Shown here: piece by piece, positions 46,612-55,986 of the stretch
Numbering within the stretch: position 1 is the stretch's first letter
Layout of the letters: every line of letters begins with the position of its first letter
Assembly (NCBI GenBank): GCA_947258565.1
Contig: CAMYJB010000017.1
Span: forward strand, 9,477 to 72,706
Direction: 5' to 3'
DNA: 63,230 nt
From: an uncultured Woeseiaceae bacterium
Lineage (GTDB): Bacteria > Pseudomonadota > Gammaproteobacteria > Steroidobacterales > Woeseiaceae
Position numbers and translations under genes: made by a program
Notes under the pieces: generated by a model
The model's input: only the letters and a program-made list of their open reading frames with translations
Databases searched by the model: none
What the model was told of the DNA's origin: nothing

Positions 46612-46833
46612 CTGGGCAAGCTAGCACACGATTGACGGCACGCGGAATCAGGGCAATTACCGATTGGGCATCACGCGGACGGCGAACTCGCCTACAATTG
46701 TCTCATCGGGGTTTTGCGGTTCCGGGTGTCCGACTCTGCATAGCCCGCCAGGCCGGACACGAGACGGCTAACTAGGCCGCGAGCGGTTGCAGCCGCCGCG
46801 GCAGCAAAGACAGCCAGCTGAGGTGACAACGAC

Positions 46834-47262
46834 ATGCTGAAGAAACGAGCGGCGCTGATCGCAAGTCTCGCAATCATTGTGGCGCCGATGACGGCTGCGA
46901 CCGATGAAATAACGCTCAAGGCGATTATGCAGGAGCTGCGCCAGAATTTTCTCGACGTTTCCGACGGCTTCCTGCTCGACGACTTCGACAAGGTCGCCGA
47001 AGGCGCCCTGGCAATCGCAGAACACCCGAGAATACCGCCAGAACAGGTCCGGCGGGTTGCCGACGAACTCGGCGCGGAAATGCCCGTGTTCAAGAATTTC
47101 GACGTGCAGGTGCACGAGCTGTCGCTCGAGATGTACAAAGCAGCCAAAGAGCGCGACCGTGACGCGGCCGTCGCCGCCTACCAGGGCATGGTTACCGCCT
47201 GTTTCGACTGCCACTCCGTTTACAGGGAACGCGTCGCGGCAATTCTCATTGAAACCCGCTGA
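46834..47262 (+). CDS. Exported cytochrome c'-like protein
   Basis: A 142-aa exported protein (leader ending VAPMTAATD). The mature protein is predicted helical, and the haem motif is close to the C-terminus (ACFDCHSVYRERV). A four-helix bundle with C-terminal CxxCH is the class II cytochrome c' or c-556 pattern. These bind haem c and often gases such as NO. GAGGTGAC lies about 8 nt upstream of the ATG. A single-gene unit. Confidence 0.82.
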   Translation: MLKKRAALIASLAIIVAPMTAATDEITLKAIMQELRQNFLDVSDGFLLDDFDKVAEGALAIAEHPRIPPEQVRRVADELGAEMPVFKNFDVQVHELSLEMYKAAKERDRDAAVAAYQGMVTACFDCHSVYRERVAAILIETR

Positions 47263-47285
47263 GGCCTGCGCCCACGCGGCACCGG

Positions 47286-49979
47286 TCAAAGCGCCAAGGT
47301 CATTATTACGACGCCGGGATCCTCGGGCGAGCGCTGCTGCTCGAAGCCGAGCTCTTTCGCGAGCGCGATCATGCCCTTGTTCTCCCGCAGCACGATGCCG
47401 ACCATCTCCTCGAGGCGCCGGTCGCGCGCGATATCGATAAGCCGCCGCAGCAGTTCAGTTGCGATACCCTGGTTGTGCCAGTCGTCGGCGACGACGATCG
47501 CGAACTCGCAGCTGCGCCCATCGGGATTGGTGACGTAGCGTGCGACCGCGATTTGACGGTCCTTGCCGTCGACCTCGACGAGCGCGATCAGGGCCATTTC
47601 GCGGTCGTAGTCGATTTGCGTGAAACGCGACACCATCTGCAGGGTGATGTTCTTCATCGCATACATGAACCGCAGGTAGCGCGAACGTTCGGACAGGCCG
47701 TCAACAAACTCGCGCTCTGTTTCTGCATCCTCGGGCCGTATAGGACGAATCGTGATGTAGGTGCCGTCGAGCAGCCGGTACTCGTCCACCAGCTTGCTCG
47801 GGTACGGATGGATCGCCATGTGCGCGTATTCACGGGCCGCCGGGCTCACGGGCCGCACCACGATACGGGCATCGACCGCCATGGCCCTCTCGTCATCGAC
47901 GACGAGCGGGTTGATGTCGAGCTCCTCGAGCCACGGCAGCTCGCAGACCATATCCGAGAGCCTGAGTATGACGTCCTCGACGGCGCGGCGGCTCGCAGCC
48001 GGGCGGCCCCGGAACTCATCCAGGAAACGCGATGCGCGCGTGCCCGCAATCATGCTCTTCGCCAAAAATCGGTTGAGCGGCGGCAGTCCGATCGCGCGAT
48101 CGCGAATGACTTCCACCATCGTGCCACCCAGCCCGACACTGATGACCGGGCCGAACACCTCGTCGTTGATGACGCCGAGCATGAGCTCGCGACCGGCTCG
48201 GGATTGCCACATTGGCTCGATCACCACGCCCTGGATGTTGGCATCCGGCCGGCGTTGCTTCGCGGTCTCCACCAGCTCGCGAAACGCCGTTTGCACATCG
48301 CGGCCGCTGCCGATGCCGAGACGCACACCGTCCACCTCCGTCTTGTGCGATATGTCCGCGGAATGGATCTTCATCGCCACCGGGAAGCCGAACTCCTCGG
48401 CGATGGCCAGTGCCTCGTTGGGATCGTGGGCCGGTACGCTGCGCACCACCGGAATCCCGAATGCAGCCAGCAACGCTTTCGACTCCACCAGGTCGAGCAC
48501 GCGGCGTTTTCGGGCCAGGGCGTTCTGGATGATGAGCTGCGCGCCCTCCCTGTCGGGCTCCGCACGCTTGCCGCGCGCCTCCGGCACCTGCAGCAGGAGT
48601 TGCTGGTTGGCCCGATACGCAGCTGCCGCGGCGAATGCCTCGACGGCGGCCTCTGGTGTCGCGTAGGTGGGCACGCCGTTGTCGCGAAACAGTTCTCGGC
48701 TCGCCTGCACGGACTCGTCCCCCATCCAGCAGGTCAGCACCGGCTTCTTCGCCTGCTTCGCAAGCTCGACAACGGGTTTCGCAATCGAAGTCGGGTCGGT
48801 CATCGCCTGCGGCACGACGATCGCGAGCACGCTGTCCACGCCCTTGTCGGCCAGGCAGGCTTCGATAGCGCCCGCGTACTGTTCGGCGCTTGCATCACCC
48901 AGCACGTCCACCGGATTGTCGTGGGACCAGGCAGCACTGAGCTGATCGTCCAGCTGCTTGCAGGTTTCCTCGGACAGCTCCGCAAGCTCGAGATCGCGAT
49001 CGATCAGGAAGTCCGCCGCCATAACGCCAGGACCGCCGCCGTTGGTGACGACCGCGAGCCGCGGACCGAGCGTGCGAACGCCCGTGTGCAGCGTCTCTGC
49101 AACCGCGAAGAAGTCTGCATAATTATGTACGCGAACGACACCGGCACGATTCAGAGCCGCGTCGAACACATCGTCGGAGCCGACCAGCGCGCCAGTATGC
49201 GACATCGCCGCCCGGCTACCCTCGGCGAAGCGGCCTGCCTTCATGACGATTACGGGTTTGGCGCGCGACGCGGCACGCAGGGCGCTCATGAAACGGCGCG
49301 GCTGGTGTATTCCCTCGACGTACAGCATGATCGCGTGGGTTCCCGGGTCGATCACCAGGTAGTCGAGGATCTCGCCGAAATCGACGTCGGCTGCAATACC
49401 GCTCGAAATGACGCAGGAAAACCCGATGTTGCGCGGGCTCGCCCAGTCGAGCATTGCGGTGCACATCGCGCCGGACTGCGACACCAGGGCGATTTGCCCC
49501 GGCTTCGCCATACGCTGGCTGAACGTAGCGTTGAGTTTGATGTCCGGGCGCATGACGCCGAGACAGTTCGGCCCGATGAAACGGATCCGGTGCCGCCTGG
49601 CCGCATCAAGCACGGCCTGCTCCAGTGCGCGGCCGTCTTCGCCCGCCTCGCGAAAACCGGCGGACAGGATCACCGCTGCGGACACGCCAGTCGCGCCGCA
49701 GTCCTCCAGCACCCCGGGTACGGCCGCTGCAGGCGTCACGATGACGGCAAGATCGACCGGTTTGTCAATGTCCCGCAGCGACGGGTAACAAGCCCTGCCC
49801 TGCACCGCGTCGTGCTTTGGATTGACGGGGTAGATTGGCCCTTCGAAACCGGCCGCTGCCAGATTTTTCAGGACTACCGTGCCCAGTGAGCCTTCGCGTT
49901 CGCTCGCACCGATCAGTGCCACCGAGCCGGCTTCGAATATCGGCGCTATGTCCGGTCCCTGTTCCCTTACGTATTGCAT
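47286..49979 (-). CDS. Pat-type protein acetyltransferase (ADP-forming acyl-CoA synthetase-like region plus GNAT)
   Basis: An 897-aa fusion. Residues about 10-480 resemble ADP-forming acyl-CoA synthetase alpha parts: VALIGASEREGSLGTVVLKN is the CoA-binding loop, MSHTGALVGSD carries the His seen in the phospho-His loop. Residues about 480-720 are an ATP-grasp-like domain (GVRLGIGSGRDVQ, GVVIEPMWQ). Residues about 730-895 are a GNAT acetyltransferase (TIRPIRPEDAE, DDWHNQGIATELLRRL). This is the layout of Pat/PatZ, which acetylates lysines of acetyl-CoA synthetase and other proteins. ATG 49979 versus 50000 is uncertain. Divergent from a deacetylase-family gene. Confidence 0.87.
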   Translation of the reverse strand: MQYVREQGPDIAPIFEAGSVALIGASEREGSLGTVVLKNLAAAGFEGPIYPVNPKHDAVQGRACYPSLRDIDKPVDLAVIVTPAAAVPGVLEDCGATGVSAAVILSAGFREAGEDGRALEQAVLDAARRHRIRFIGPNCLGVMRPDIKLNATFSQRMAKPGQIALVSQSGAMCTAMLDWASPRNIGFSCVISSGIAADVDFGEILDYLVIDPGTHAIMLYVEGIHQPRRFMSALRAASRAKPVIVMKAGRFAEGSRAAMSHTGALVGSDDVFDAALNRAGVVRVHNYADFFAVAETLHTGVRTLGPRLAVVTNGGGPGVMAADFLIDRDLELAELSEETCKQLDDQLSAAWSHDNPVDVLGDASAEQYAGAIEACLADKGVDSVLAIVVPQAMTDPTSIAKPVVELAKQAKKPVLTCWMGDESVQASRELFRDNGVPTYATPEAAVEAFAAAAAYRANQQLLLQVPEARGKRAEPDREGAQLIIQNALARKRRVLDLVESKALLAAFGIPVVRSVPAHDPNEALAIAEEFGFPVAMKIHSADISHKTEVDGVRLGIGSGRDVQTAFRELVETAKQRRPDANIQGVVIEPMWQSRAGRELMLGVINDEVFGPVISVGLGGTMVEVIRDRAIGLPPLNRFLAKSMIAGTRASRFLDEFRGRPAASRRAVEDVILRLSDMVCELPWLEELDINPLVVDDERAMAVDARIVVRPVSPAAREYAHMAIHPYPSKLVDEYRLLDGTYITIRPIRPEDAETEREFVDGLSERSRYLRFMYAMKNITLQMVSRFTQIDYDREMALIALVEVDGKDRQIAVARYVTNPDGRSCEFAIVVADDWHNQGIATELLRRLIDIARDRRLEEMVGIVLRENKGMIALAKELGFEQQRSPEDPGVVIMTLAL

Positions 49980-50052
49980 GCGTCCTTTCCCGTGATACAT
50001 TTCGGCAGCGCGCCGTTCACTCCAGCGACCGGTTGCCAGCCGAGGATTCTAC

Positions 50053-50976
50053 GTGACGACAGCGCTGCTCCAGCACCCGATATTTGACCGCCACGAAGTC
50101 GCGGATGGCCATCCGGAATGCCCGCAACGTTTGTCGAGTATCACGGATGCCCTCCACACTCAGGATCTTTATGACCACCTGCTGCACGTCGAGGCGCGGG
50201 CCGCGACGCAGGAGGAACTCGAGCGTGTGCACGCCGCGCCGTATCTCGAGATGCTCGAGACACGTGCGCCGGACGAAGGCTTCGAGCGCCTCGATCCTGA
50301 CACATGGCTGAGCCCGAATACCGTACCCGCCGCGCGACATGCCGCGGGGGCGGCCGTGCTCGCAACAGAGCTCGTACTCGAGGGCCGCGTATCCACGGCG
50401 TTCTGTTGCGTGCGCCCGCCCGGCCATCACGCCGGCCAGGCCTCAGCGATGGGATTTTGTTATTACAACAATGTCGCCGTTGCCGCCGCACATGCGCTGG
50501 CAAGCGGCGCCGTCGAGCGTATCGCAATCCTGGATTTCGACGTGCACCACGGCAATGGTACCGAGGAAATATTTCTGTCGGATGACAGGGTGCTCCTGTG
50601 TTCGAGCTACCAGCATCCGTTCTATCCTTACACGGGCGCGCCGTCGCAACCGGGGCACATCGCCAACGTGCCGCTGCCGGCCGGCACCAAGGGTCCGGAT
50701 TTCCGGGCGGCGATCGAGGCGCAATGGTTGCCCGAGATCGACCGCTTCGCACCGCAGCTGATTTTCATCTCTGCGGGATTCGATGCGCACGCGGGCGACC
50801 CGCTGGCGCAGCTTCTCCTGACCGTCGACGACTACACCTGGATCACGGAACGGATTCTCGCGCTGGCCGGCAGGCACGCGCAAGGCCGCATCGTTTCCAG
50901 CCTCGAGGGCGGTTACGCACTGGATGCACTCGCCGCAAGCGCTTGCGCGCACGTGCGAACGCTCGCCAGCCTGTAA
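50053..50976 (+). CDS. Histone deacetylase family protein
   Basis: A 307-aa zinc amidohydrolase of the HDAC/AcuC family. The active-site pattern is complete: RPPGHHAG holds the catalytic His pair, LDFDVHHGNGT the zinc Asp and His, and SAGFDAHAGDPL the second zinc Asp. GFCYYNNVAVAA and SLEGGYALDALA also match. Bacterial members deacetylate lysines of metabolic enzymes or small acetylated amines. The GTG start is 73 bp from the Pat gene on the other strand, so the pair likely forms an acetylation writer and eraser. Confidence 0.88.
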   Translation: MTTALLQHPIFDRHEVADGHPECPQRLSSITDALHTQDLYDHLLHVEARAATQEELERVHAAPYLEMLETRAPDEGFERLDPDTWLSPNTVPAARHAAGAAVLATELVLEGRVSTAFCCVRPPGHHAGQASAMGFCYYNNVAVAAAHALASGAVERIAILDFDVHHGNGTEEIFLSDDRVLLCSSYQHPFYPYTGAPSQPGHIANVPLPAGTKGPDFRAAIEAQWLPEIDRFAPQLIFISAGFDAHAGDPLAQLLLTVDDYTWITERILALAGRHAQGRIVSSLEGGYALDALAASACAHVRTLASL

Positions 50977-51064
50977 GGAATTAACCATAGGCAGTTGCGC
51001 GTATTGAGACCGTGTCTAATACGTGAGACAAAGCCGCGAAACTCATGACAAGTGGAGAATCAAC

Positions 51065-51835
51065 TTGAATTCAATGCTTTTGAGGCTTGCAGTCACGACG
51101 ATGACCCTGAGCCTGCTGGCGCCCCTCGCCGGGTGCTCGAAATCCGCCGACGAGCCGGCGGCCGAGAACGCAGCCCTGGCCACCCCGGTGCCGCCCGGCA
51201 TGATCCGCGGCACGGTGCTGGAGACCATGAATTCCGGTGGCTACACCTATGCGTTCATGGACACTGGCCAGGACCAGCGCTGGATAGCTTCGCTCGAGAC
51301 CCCGGTCCAGGTCGGTGACGTTATCCAGACCGACCAGGGTATGGCCATGACCGGCTTTACGAGCAAGACGCTGGGCCGCACGTTTAACGTGGTCTATTTC
51401 GTGGGCGGCCTGCAAAATCTTTCCGGAGGCGCGCAGCCGACGGCGCAGGCCTCGGGTGAAATGCCGGCGGGCCATCCGGACATCAGCGGCGGCGGGCAGG
51501 CGGCGTCAGCCGTTGCCGAAATTGCCGCGTTTGAAGAAGGCAAGGACATCGCCTACGTTTACGCCAACAAGGACGCGCTTGCGGGCCAGCCCATTACGCT
51601 GCGGGGGAAAGTCGTCAAGTACAACCCCGGCATCCTCGGCTGGAACTTCATCCACATCCAGGACGGCTCCGGCGATGCGGGCGCGGGTAACAACGATCTC
51701 ATAGTCACCAGCAAGGCCGATACAGCTGTTGGCGATGTTGTGCTGCTTAGCGGCACCATCGTACTCGACAAGGATTTCGGCGCAGGTTATAGCTATCCGG
51801 TACTGCTGGATGACGCAAGCGTTACGACCGAATAG
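51065..51835 (+). CDS. Lipoprotein with OB-like domains
   Basis: A 256-aa lipoprotein (leader ends LLAPLAGC). Two similar beta domains, about 45-115 and 160-250, contain strands such as GMIRGTVLETMNSGGYTYAF and ITLRGKVVKYNPGILGWNFI followed by a WIxI/HI-type strand and VGDVVLLSGTI, characteristic of OB-fold (bacterial NirD/YgiW-like) proteins. The linker is Gly/Ala-rich. GGAG lies 7 nt before the TTG at 51065; an ATG at 51074 is in frame. Function unknown. Confidence 0.72.
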   Translation: MNSMLLRLAVTTMTLSLLAPLAGCSKSADEPAAENAALATPVPPGMIRGTVLETMNSGGYTYAFMDTGQDQRWIASLETPVQVGDVIQTDQGMAMTGFTSKTLGRTFNVVYFVGGLQNLSGGAQPTAQASGEMPAGHPDISGGGQAASAVAEIAAFEEGKDIAYVYANKDALAGQPITLRGKVVKYNPGILGWNFIHIQDGSGDAGAGNNDLIVTSKADTAVGDVVLLSGTIVLDKDFGAGYSYPVLLDDASVTTE

Positions 51836-51838
51836 CGT

Positions 51839-52213
51839 TCAGCCATCGAGGCGCCGGCCGGGCCGGTGCCCCGGGGCATAGCGCAGGCGGCACTGCCGGG
51901 CCTGCACGACGGCCGCGAATTGCGGCGCATTCGGGCAGAACTCGTTGCCGGGTACGGTCTCTCCATTGAGCCAGCGCTCGCAGCGCTGCGGGTCCGGGCA
52001 ACGGCGGCAACGCCGGCGGACGGCGTTCATATCGATATCCAGCAACGCGTCGGCATCGCGGGCGGTTGCCTCGTCGATGCCGAAGGTCAGCATCATGCGG
52101 ATGATGCGGCGCTTCACAGCCTTCGACTGCTGCCAACGGAAGGTCGCCGCAGTGACCAGCAGGAATACGGCAAGGTAGATCGCGATCGTGATGTGGGAAT
52201 TGACGATATACAT
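51839..52213 (-). CDS. DUF6455-like single-TM protein
   Basis: A 124-aa protein with one N-terminal membrane helix (ITIAIYLAVFLLVTAATFRW). The soluble part has a Cys pattern (RRRCRRCPDPQRCERWL, then EFCPNAPQFAAV) that I associate with DUF6455, suggesting a metal or disulfide centre. Function unknown. Its stop is three bases from the stop of the convergent lipoprotein gene. Confidence 0.72.
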   Translation of the reverse strand: MYIVNSHITIAIYLAVFLLVTAATFRWQQSKAVKRRIIRMMLTFGIDEATARDADALLDIDMNAVRRRCRRCPDPQRCERWLNGETVPGNEFCPNAPQFAAVVQARQCRLRYAPGHRPGRRLDG

Positions 52214-52369
52214 GTCTGCCCACCCGGCATTAACGACCCCCCTTTTGTATCCGAAACCGGTGTTCGTCCGCTATGAAACGGCTCTCAAAACGGGGCATTC
52301 TGCGGATCAGGACTGTTGGTAACTAATTGCGTATTGCGTGATTACTCACGTATCTGTTAACCTTTTTCG

Positions 52370-52807
52370 ATGGATACGCAAATGTCTTCGCAGCAGGAGC
52401 TGGCGCTCGCCTTCGCGGGCGCCTGGAACCGTCTCGAGCGGCGGCTCGACCATAGCCTCGGCGCCATTCGCGGCATCAGCCTCGCGGAATACCGCCTGCT
52501 GCGGGCGCTCGGCGATGCGCCGGGCTCCCAGGCAAGCCGCGTGGACCTGGCGCAGGCCGTCGGTCTCACGCCATCGGGGGTCACCCGCGCCCTGCGGCCC
52601 ATGGAGAAACTCGGCATCGTCTCGACCGTCAGGAGCAAGCGCGATGCGCGCCTCGCCATCGCCGCCCTGACTCCGGCCGGCCGCGAGATACTCGACGACG
52701 CATCCGGCGTGGTCGACGACACGATGAAAGCGGTGCTGAAGCGGACACCCCAGGTAGCCATGCACGCTGACGCCATGACCGAGCTGCTCGGGGAGATTGG
52801 TCGCTAG
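52370..52807 (+). CDS. MarR-family transcriptional regulator
   Basis: A 145-aa dimeric winged-helix regulator. The DNA-recognition region reads VDLAQAVGLTPSGVTRALRP, followed by the wing STVRSKRDARLAIAALTPAG. The N- and C-terminal helices form the dimer interface. The regulated genes are not evident; the next gene abuts it convergently. No palindrome was recognised in the 156 bp upstream. Confidence 0.88.
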   Translation: MDTQMSSQQELALAFAGAWNRLERRLDHSLGAIRGISLAEYRLLRALGDAPGSQASRVDLAQAVGLTPSGVTRALRPMEKLGIVSTVRSKRDARLAIAALTPAGREILDDASGVVDDTMKAVLKRTPQVAMHADAMTELLGEIGR

Positions 52808-53467
52808 TCACTCGACCTGTGCTTGGCGCGCAGAGATTACCTCGGACGGGAACGTTGACTGACTGATGTATTCCCGTTCGATCCGGGCAAATCCCGTTGC
52901 CTCCAGGTACGGAACCAGCGATACGCCGCGACAGCCGCCGAGCATCGCGGGATTGACCTTGTAGATCAGTGGCCAGAGGGCGTTATACCAGCGTTCTCCG
53001 CTCGTCATGTTCACCATGAGCAGTCTCCCGCCGGGCCGCAAAACACGCTCGAACTCGTCAAGCACGCGAGGGAAGTCCTTGTCCGGAAGCAGGTCAAACA
53101 TGTAGTTGTTGATCAGCACATCGAAGCTGGCGTCGTCAAAATCCAGCGCATACGCATCGCCAACGCGCAGCCGAAAATTCGTTTGGCCGGTCGCAGCTGC
53201 ACGCCGCTCGGCGCGCGCAAGCATCGCGTCCGTCAGATCGACGCCTTCGTTCCAGCCAGACGGGTTTGCCTCGAGAATTCTTTCGAATGCGAGCCCCGTC
53301 CCGACCGCCACTTCGAGCACCGACTCGCCATCCTGAATCGCGGCCATCGCCAGGCAACGTTCTCGCGCCTTGCTTTCGGTGAGCCGGGCCCAGGCGTCGT
53401 AAAGCGAGGCAATGCGGCGATACGTATCGGGTACCTTGCTTTTGTCCAGCCGCGCCTCGGTCATCAT
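52808..53467 (-). CDS. Class I SAM-dependent methyltransferase (UbiE/type-11-like)
   Basis: A 219-aa methyltransferase. YRRIASLYDAWARLTESKAR is the UbiE-like N-terminus; motif I is VLEVAVGTGLAFERIL, and the acidic strand follows as WNEGVDLTDAMLARA. The strand DVLINNYMFDLLP and RPGGRLLMVNM complete the fold. The substrate may be a quinone, lipid or small molecule; sequence does not tell. It is 12 bp upstream of hslR-family gene's end on the same strand and may be co-transcribed. Confidence 0.85.
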   Translation of the reverse strand: MMTEARLDKSKVPDTYRRIASLYDAWARLTESKARERCLAMAAIQDGESVLEVAVGTGLAFERILEANPSGWNEGVDLTDAMLARAERRAAATGQTNFRLRVGDAYALDFDDASFDVLINNYMFDLLPDKDFPRVLDEFERVLRPGGRLLMVNMTSGERWYNALWPLIYKVNPAMLGGCRGVSLVPYLEATGFARIEREYISQSTFPSEVISARQAQVE

Positions 53468-53479
53468 CCTCTTGTACTC

Positions 53480-53875
53480 CTAGCCGCCCTTGCGCTTGAT
53501 GAGCTGCCGACGCGTGTGCTTGTCCGGCCGGCCCTTCGTCTTCGGCATAAGCAACCGGTCCTGGCGCAGGGCCTGCGTCAGCGCCTCCCGTTCGAGTACC
53601 GTGCCGGGGTCCTCTGCATAGCACTGCCTTGCTTCGGTGGCGGGCCCCCGTCTCGAGGGTATCGCCGTGACGTCCATAATGTACGGCAGGCGATCGCGGA
53701 TGAGTTCGATGCGGTCCCCGCATTTCACACGAATACCCGGCGTCGCGCGCTCGCCGTTGATTCTTACGTGTCCTCCGGAGACGGCCGCCGTCGCCAGACT
53801 GCGCGACTTGTAGAAGCGGCAGAAGAACAGCCAACGGTCGATACGCAGGGTATCCGGAGAATCGGTCATGGGCAT
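53480..53875 (-). CDS. hslR: Ribosome-associated heat-shock protein Hsp15
   Basis: A 131-aa S4-domain protein. TLRIDRWLFFCRFYKSRSLA and VSGGHVRINGERATPGIRVK are the S4 RNA-binding motif; the basic C-terminus (PKTKGRPDKHTRRQLIKRKGG-type tail) is typical of HslR. It binds stalled 50S subunits carrying nascent chains and helps recycle them. Length matches the family (about 130 aa). Confidence 0.9.
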   Translation of the reverse strand: MPMTDSPDTLRIDRWLFFCRFYKSRSLATAAVSGGHVRINGERATPGIRVKCGDRIELIRDRLPYIMDVTAIPSRRGPATEARQCYAEDPGTVLEREALTQALRQDRLLMPKTKGRPDKHTRRQLIKRKGG

Positions 53876-53941
53876 GAACCGGTCAAGAGTACGCGACCGA
53901 TTATAGCGGTCGGAGATTCGCGTCGCGTAACCAGCAACGAA

Positions 53942-54520
53942 CTACTGCTCCTCGTTCCCGGACAGCGGCTCCCGAGGTGCCTCGCTCACGAGGTTCTCTG
54001 CGGTCGCGAGCGCCTGATTCCCGAGCGCCTTGCGAATGAGGAATCCGCCGATCAGCGGCGGCACGAAGAAGTCGGGCTCCATTACGGCGTTGAAGACGAC
54101 GTGTGAACTGCCATCGCCGAGGCCGTTGATCGACCAGCGCAGGAAGCCGTTCCGGAAATCGCTGCCCTCAGCAACGACATCGGCGCGAACCTCGGTCGCG
54201 GAGACCGACACGTCGTGAACAAGAATCATCGTCTTGCAAAAGAATACGACACAGTCACGAAACTCGGTGCGTACACGAACGGCGCCGTCCTGCCGGCCCA
54301 GGACTTCCCTGGCCGTTACCGCCGAACTAAGCCGCGAAGGGTGCGCGTAATCAGTAAGCACGGACTTGATCTGGTCGACGCTCGCCGGGACGTCGAAGGC
54401 CATGTGGATGCGATAGGCACGACCCAACTTTTCGATACTCACATCCTCTTCGTCGAGCGCCAGCGCCGTCGATGCAACGAGTAGCGCCAGCGCCACGAGG
54501 ATCTTCGTTGTCTGTGCCAC
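53942..54520 (-). CDS. Exported SRPBCC-family protein
   Basis: A 192-aa protein with a signal peptide (MAQTTKILVALALLVASTALA). The mature part follows the START/SRPBCC pattern: MAFDVPASVDQIKSVLTDYA, then VRVRTEFRDCVVFF and WSINGLGDGSSHVVFNAV. A Cys pair (DCVVFFCK) may form a disulfide in the periplasm. Family members bind hydrophobic ligands. It ends 67 bp before the hslR start and shares its strand. Confidence 0.75.
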   Translation of the reverse strand: MAQTTKILVALALLVASTALALDEEDVSIEKLGRAYRIHMAFDVPASVDQIKSVLTDYAHPSRLSSAVTAREVLGRQDGAVRVRTEFRDCVVFFCKTMILVHDVSVSATEVRADVVAEGSDFRNGFLRWSINGLGDGSSHVVFNAVMEPDFFVPPLIGGFLIRKALGNQALATAENLVSEAPREPLSGNEEQ

Positions 54521-54749
54521 GTATCTCGCCTCGCGTCCGTCACCGATCGTCGAATTGCTCGCGCCATTGCGCCATTCAAAAGTCTAGCAGTCCGCCAACG
54601 GTGAGCCCGCTCATATTATGTAAGCAATTGATTTCCAACTGATTCATCAGCACTCCATCAGGGCTTCCTCAGGTTCCGGGAGCGCCTCTGGCGCAGGATT
54701 AAGGCTCGTCGAGGCGCTGGTCACGACGTGACTGAAAAGGGAGAGAATC

Positions 54750-55415
54750 ATGCACATCACACGATCCATCAATAAGGCTCTGCAGCGGCTTGGCGCCCTG
54801 CTCGCCATGACCACCGTGGCCGCATGCAGCGGTGGTTCCGAGGAAGAGACGGGATGCTCTGCAGTGGTCGCCGTTGTTACTGCCGGGCTGGGCTGCCTGG
54901 GCACGGTAACCGTGACGTCCCCGCCGCCCCCACCGCCGCCGGTCAGTTCGCCGCCGGCGAGTCCGCCCCCGCCTGTTTCGCCGCCACCGCCGCCAGGAAG
55001 CAATGTTGTCAGGATAAACTTCCATGAGGAATACGAGCCGAACAATACGCTCGACAACGCCAATCCCGTTAGCTTCCGAAGCGCGGCACCGGACGAGCAC
55101 ATAGGCATCGACATTTCAGGCGCGGTCAATCAGGACGACGATCAGGCAGATTTCTTTATCTTGACGCCTCCGCGCAGCGGACAGTTCCTTGTGTATTTAT
55201 GCACCGACACTTGCACAGACTCGCTGCAGAGCGATCAGGTTTACCTGAGTGTTTACGACCAGAGCCAGACTACGATAGCCAGTACGCCCGTCGGCACCGT
55301 CGAGACGCAGCGCCTCAGCGTCGATCTCGTAGCAGGGCTCGCGTATTACGTCGAGATGAACGGCTATAACACGGGGTCGACCGCAATAGACTATAAGCTT
55401 GTCATCATCGATTGA
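54750..55415 (+). CDS. Lipoprotein with Pro-rich spacer and PPC-like domain
   Basis: A 221-aa lipoprotein (lipobox TVAAC). A Cys pair (GCSAVV, GLGC) is followed by a Pro-rich spacer of about 30 residues and then a domain of about 130 residues beginning EYEPNNTLDNANPV. That EPNN motif, the DQADFFIL strand, and the Cys pair in LCTDTCTD fit the bacterial pre-peptidase C-terminal (PPC) domain, which aids binding to substrates or surfaces. It has no attached peptidase here. AGGGAGAG lies about 7 nt before the ATG. Confidence 0.72.
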   Translation: MHITRSINKALQRLGALLAMTTVAACSGGSEEETGCSAVVAVVTAGLGCLGTVTVTSPPPPPPPVSSPPASPPPPVSPPPPPGSNVVRINFHEEYEPNNTLDNANPVSFRSAAPDEHIGIDISGAVNQDDDQADFFILTPPRSGQFLVYLCTDTCTDSLQSDQVYLSVYDQSQTTIASTPVGTVETQRLSVDLVAGLAYYVEMNGYNTGSTAIDYKLVIID

Positions 55416-55986
55416 CCGGTCCGGGCGGCGTCGCTATGAAGCCTCTGCTCCAGTGCTTCCGCAATGGCCTGGCGGGCGTCAATCCGCGACCTTGTACGTG
55501 GTATTGGTGCAGATCAGCAGCCGATCGTCTTCGTTGGTCCCGTCGCATCCTGGTGGCGGGCCGTGAGCAATGATTTTACATAATCAGCTTCACCGGGCCA
55601 TCGATACGGAACCATTTGCGCAGCTACAGCGTGAAGACAAGTGTGGAATCGGCAATAGCCAGGGACGAACATTGATGCGATTCAAATCCAAACGGCGGAA
55701 GGGGGAACCCGACCGCAGCACCGGCACATACCGCGTGCAGCTCTACTCGCGCCGTGCGCTGCTGATCAGGGGAGCATCTGCGCCGAACCTTGCCACCCAC
55801 CGATCGTTCCTCGCTGACCGTCGCACTGATCGACGAAAGCCCGGACAGTCACAACTACGTGCAATTCGACATCAAACCCACGTAAGCAATCACAACAAGT
55901 TCTGAGCAATCACCCCGACGCCGGCCGTACGCTCTGGTAGCGCTGCGCTGCGTTATACTGGGCCCGTACAGAAAGGGGGAATTGCC
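55416..55986. other. 571-bp intergenic region
   Basis: One 111-codon frame (55570-55905) exists but has a basic, shadow-like composition. A 45-codon stretch in another frame near 55790-55880 (ending in TVALIDESPDSHNYVQFDI) looks protein-like, so part of this region may be a decayed gene. No hairpin with T run was seen. The GAAAGGGGGAA ribosome-binding site of the next gene is at the right end. Confidence 0.45.

Noticed and set aside
47475..49889. 804-codon plus-strand frame opposite the Pat gene
   Set aside because: His/Arg/Asp-rich composition and no motifs; the minus-strand frame carries CoA-binding, ATP-grasp and GNAT motifs.
55570..55905. 111-codon frame in the gap before the S9 peptidase
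   Set aside because: Basic, low-information composition, no ribosome-binding site; likely chance. A short stretch in another frame is more protein-like, noted with the intergenic entry.
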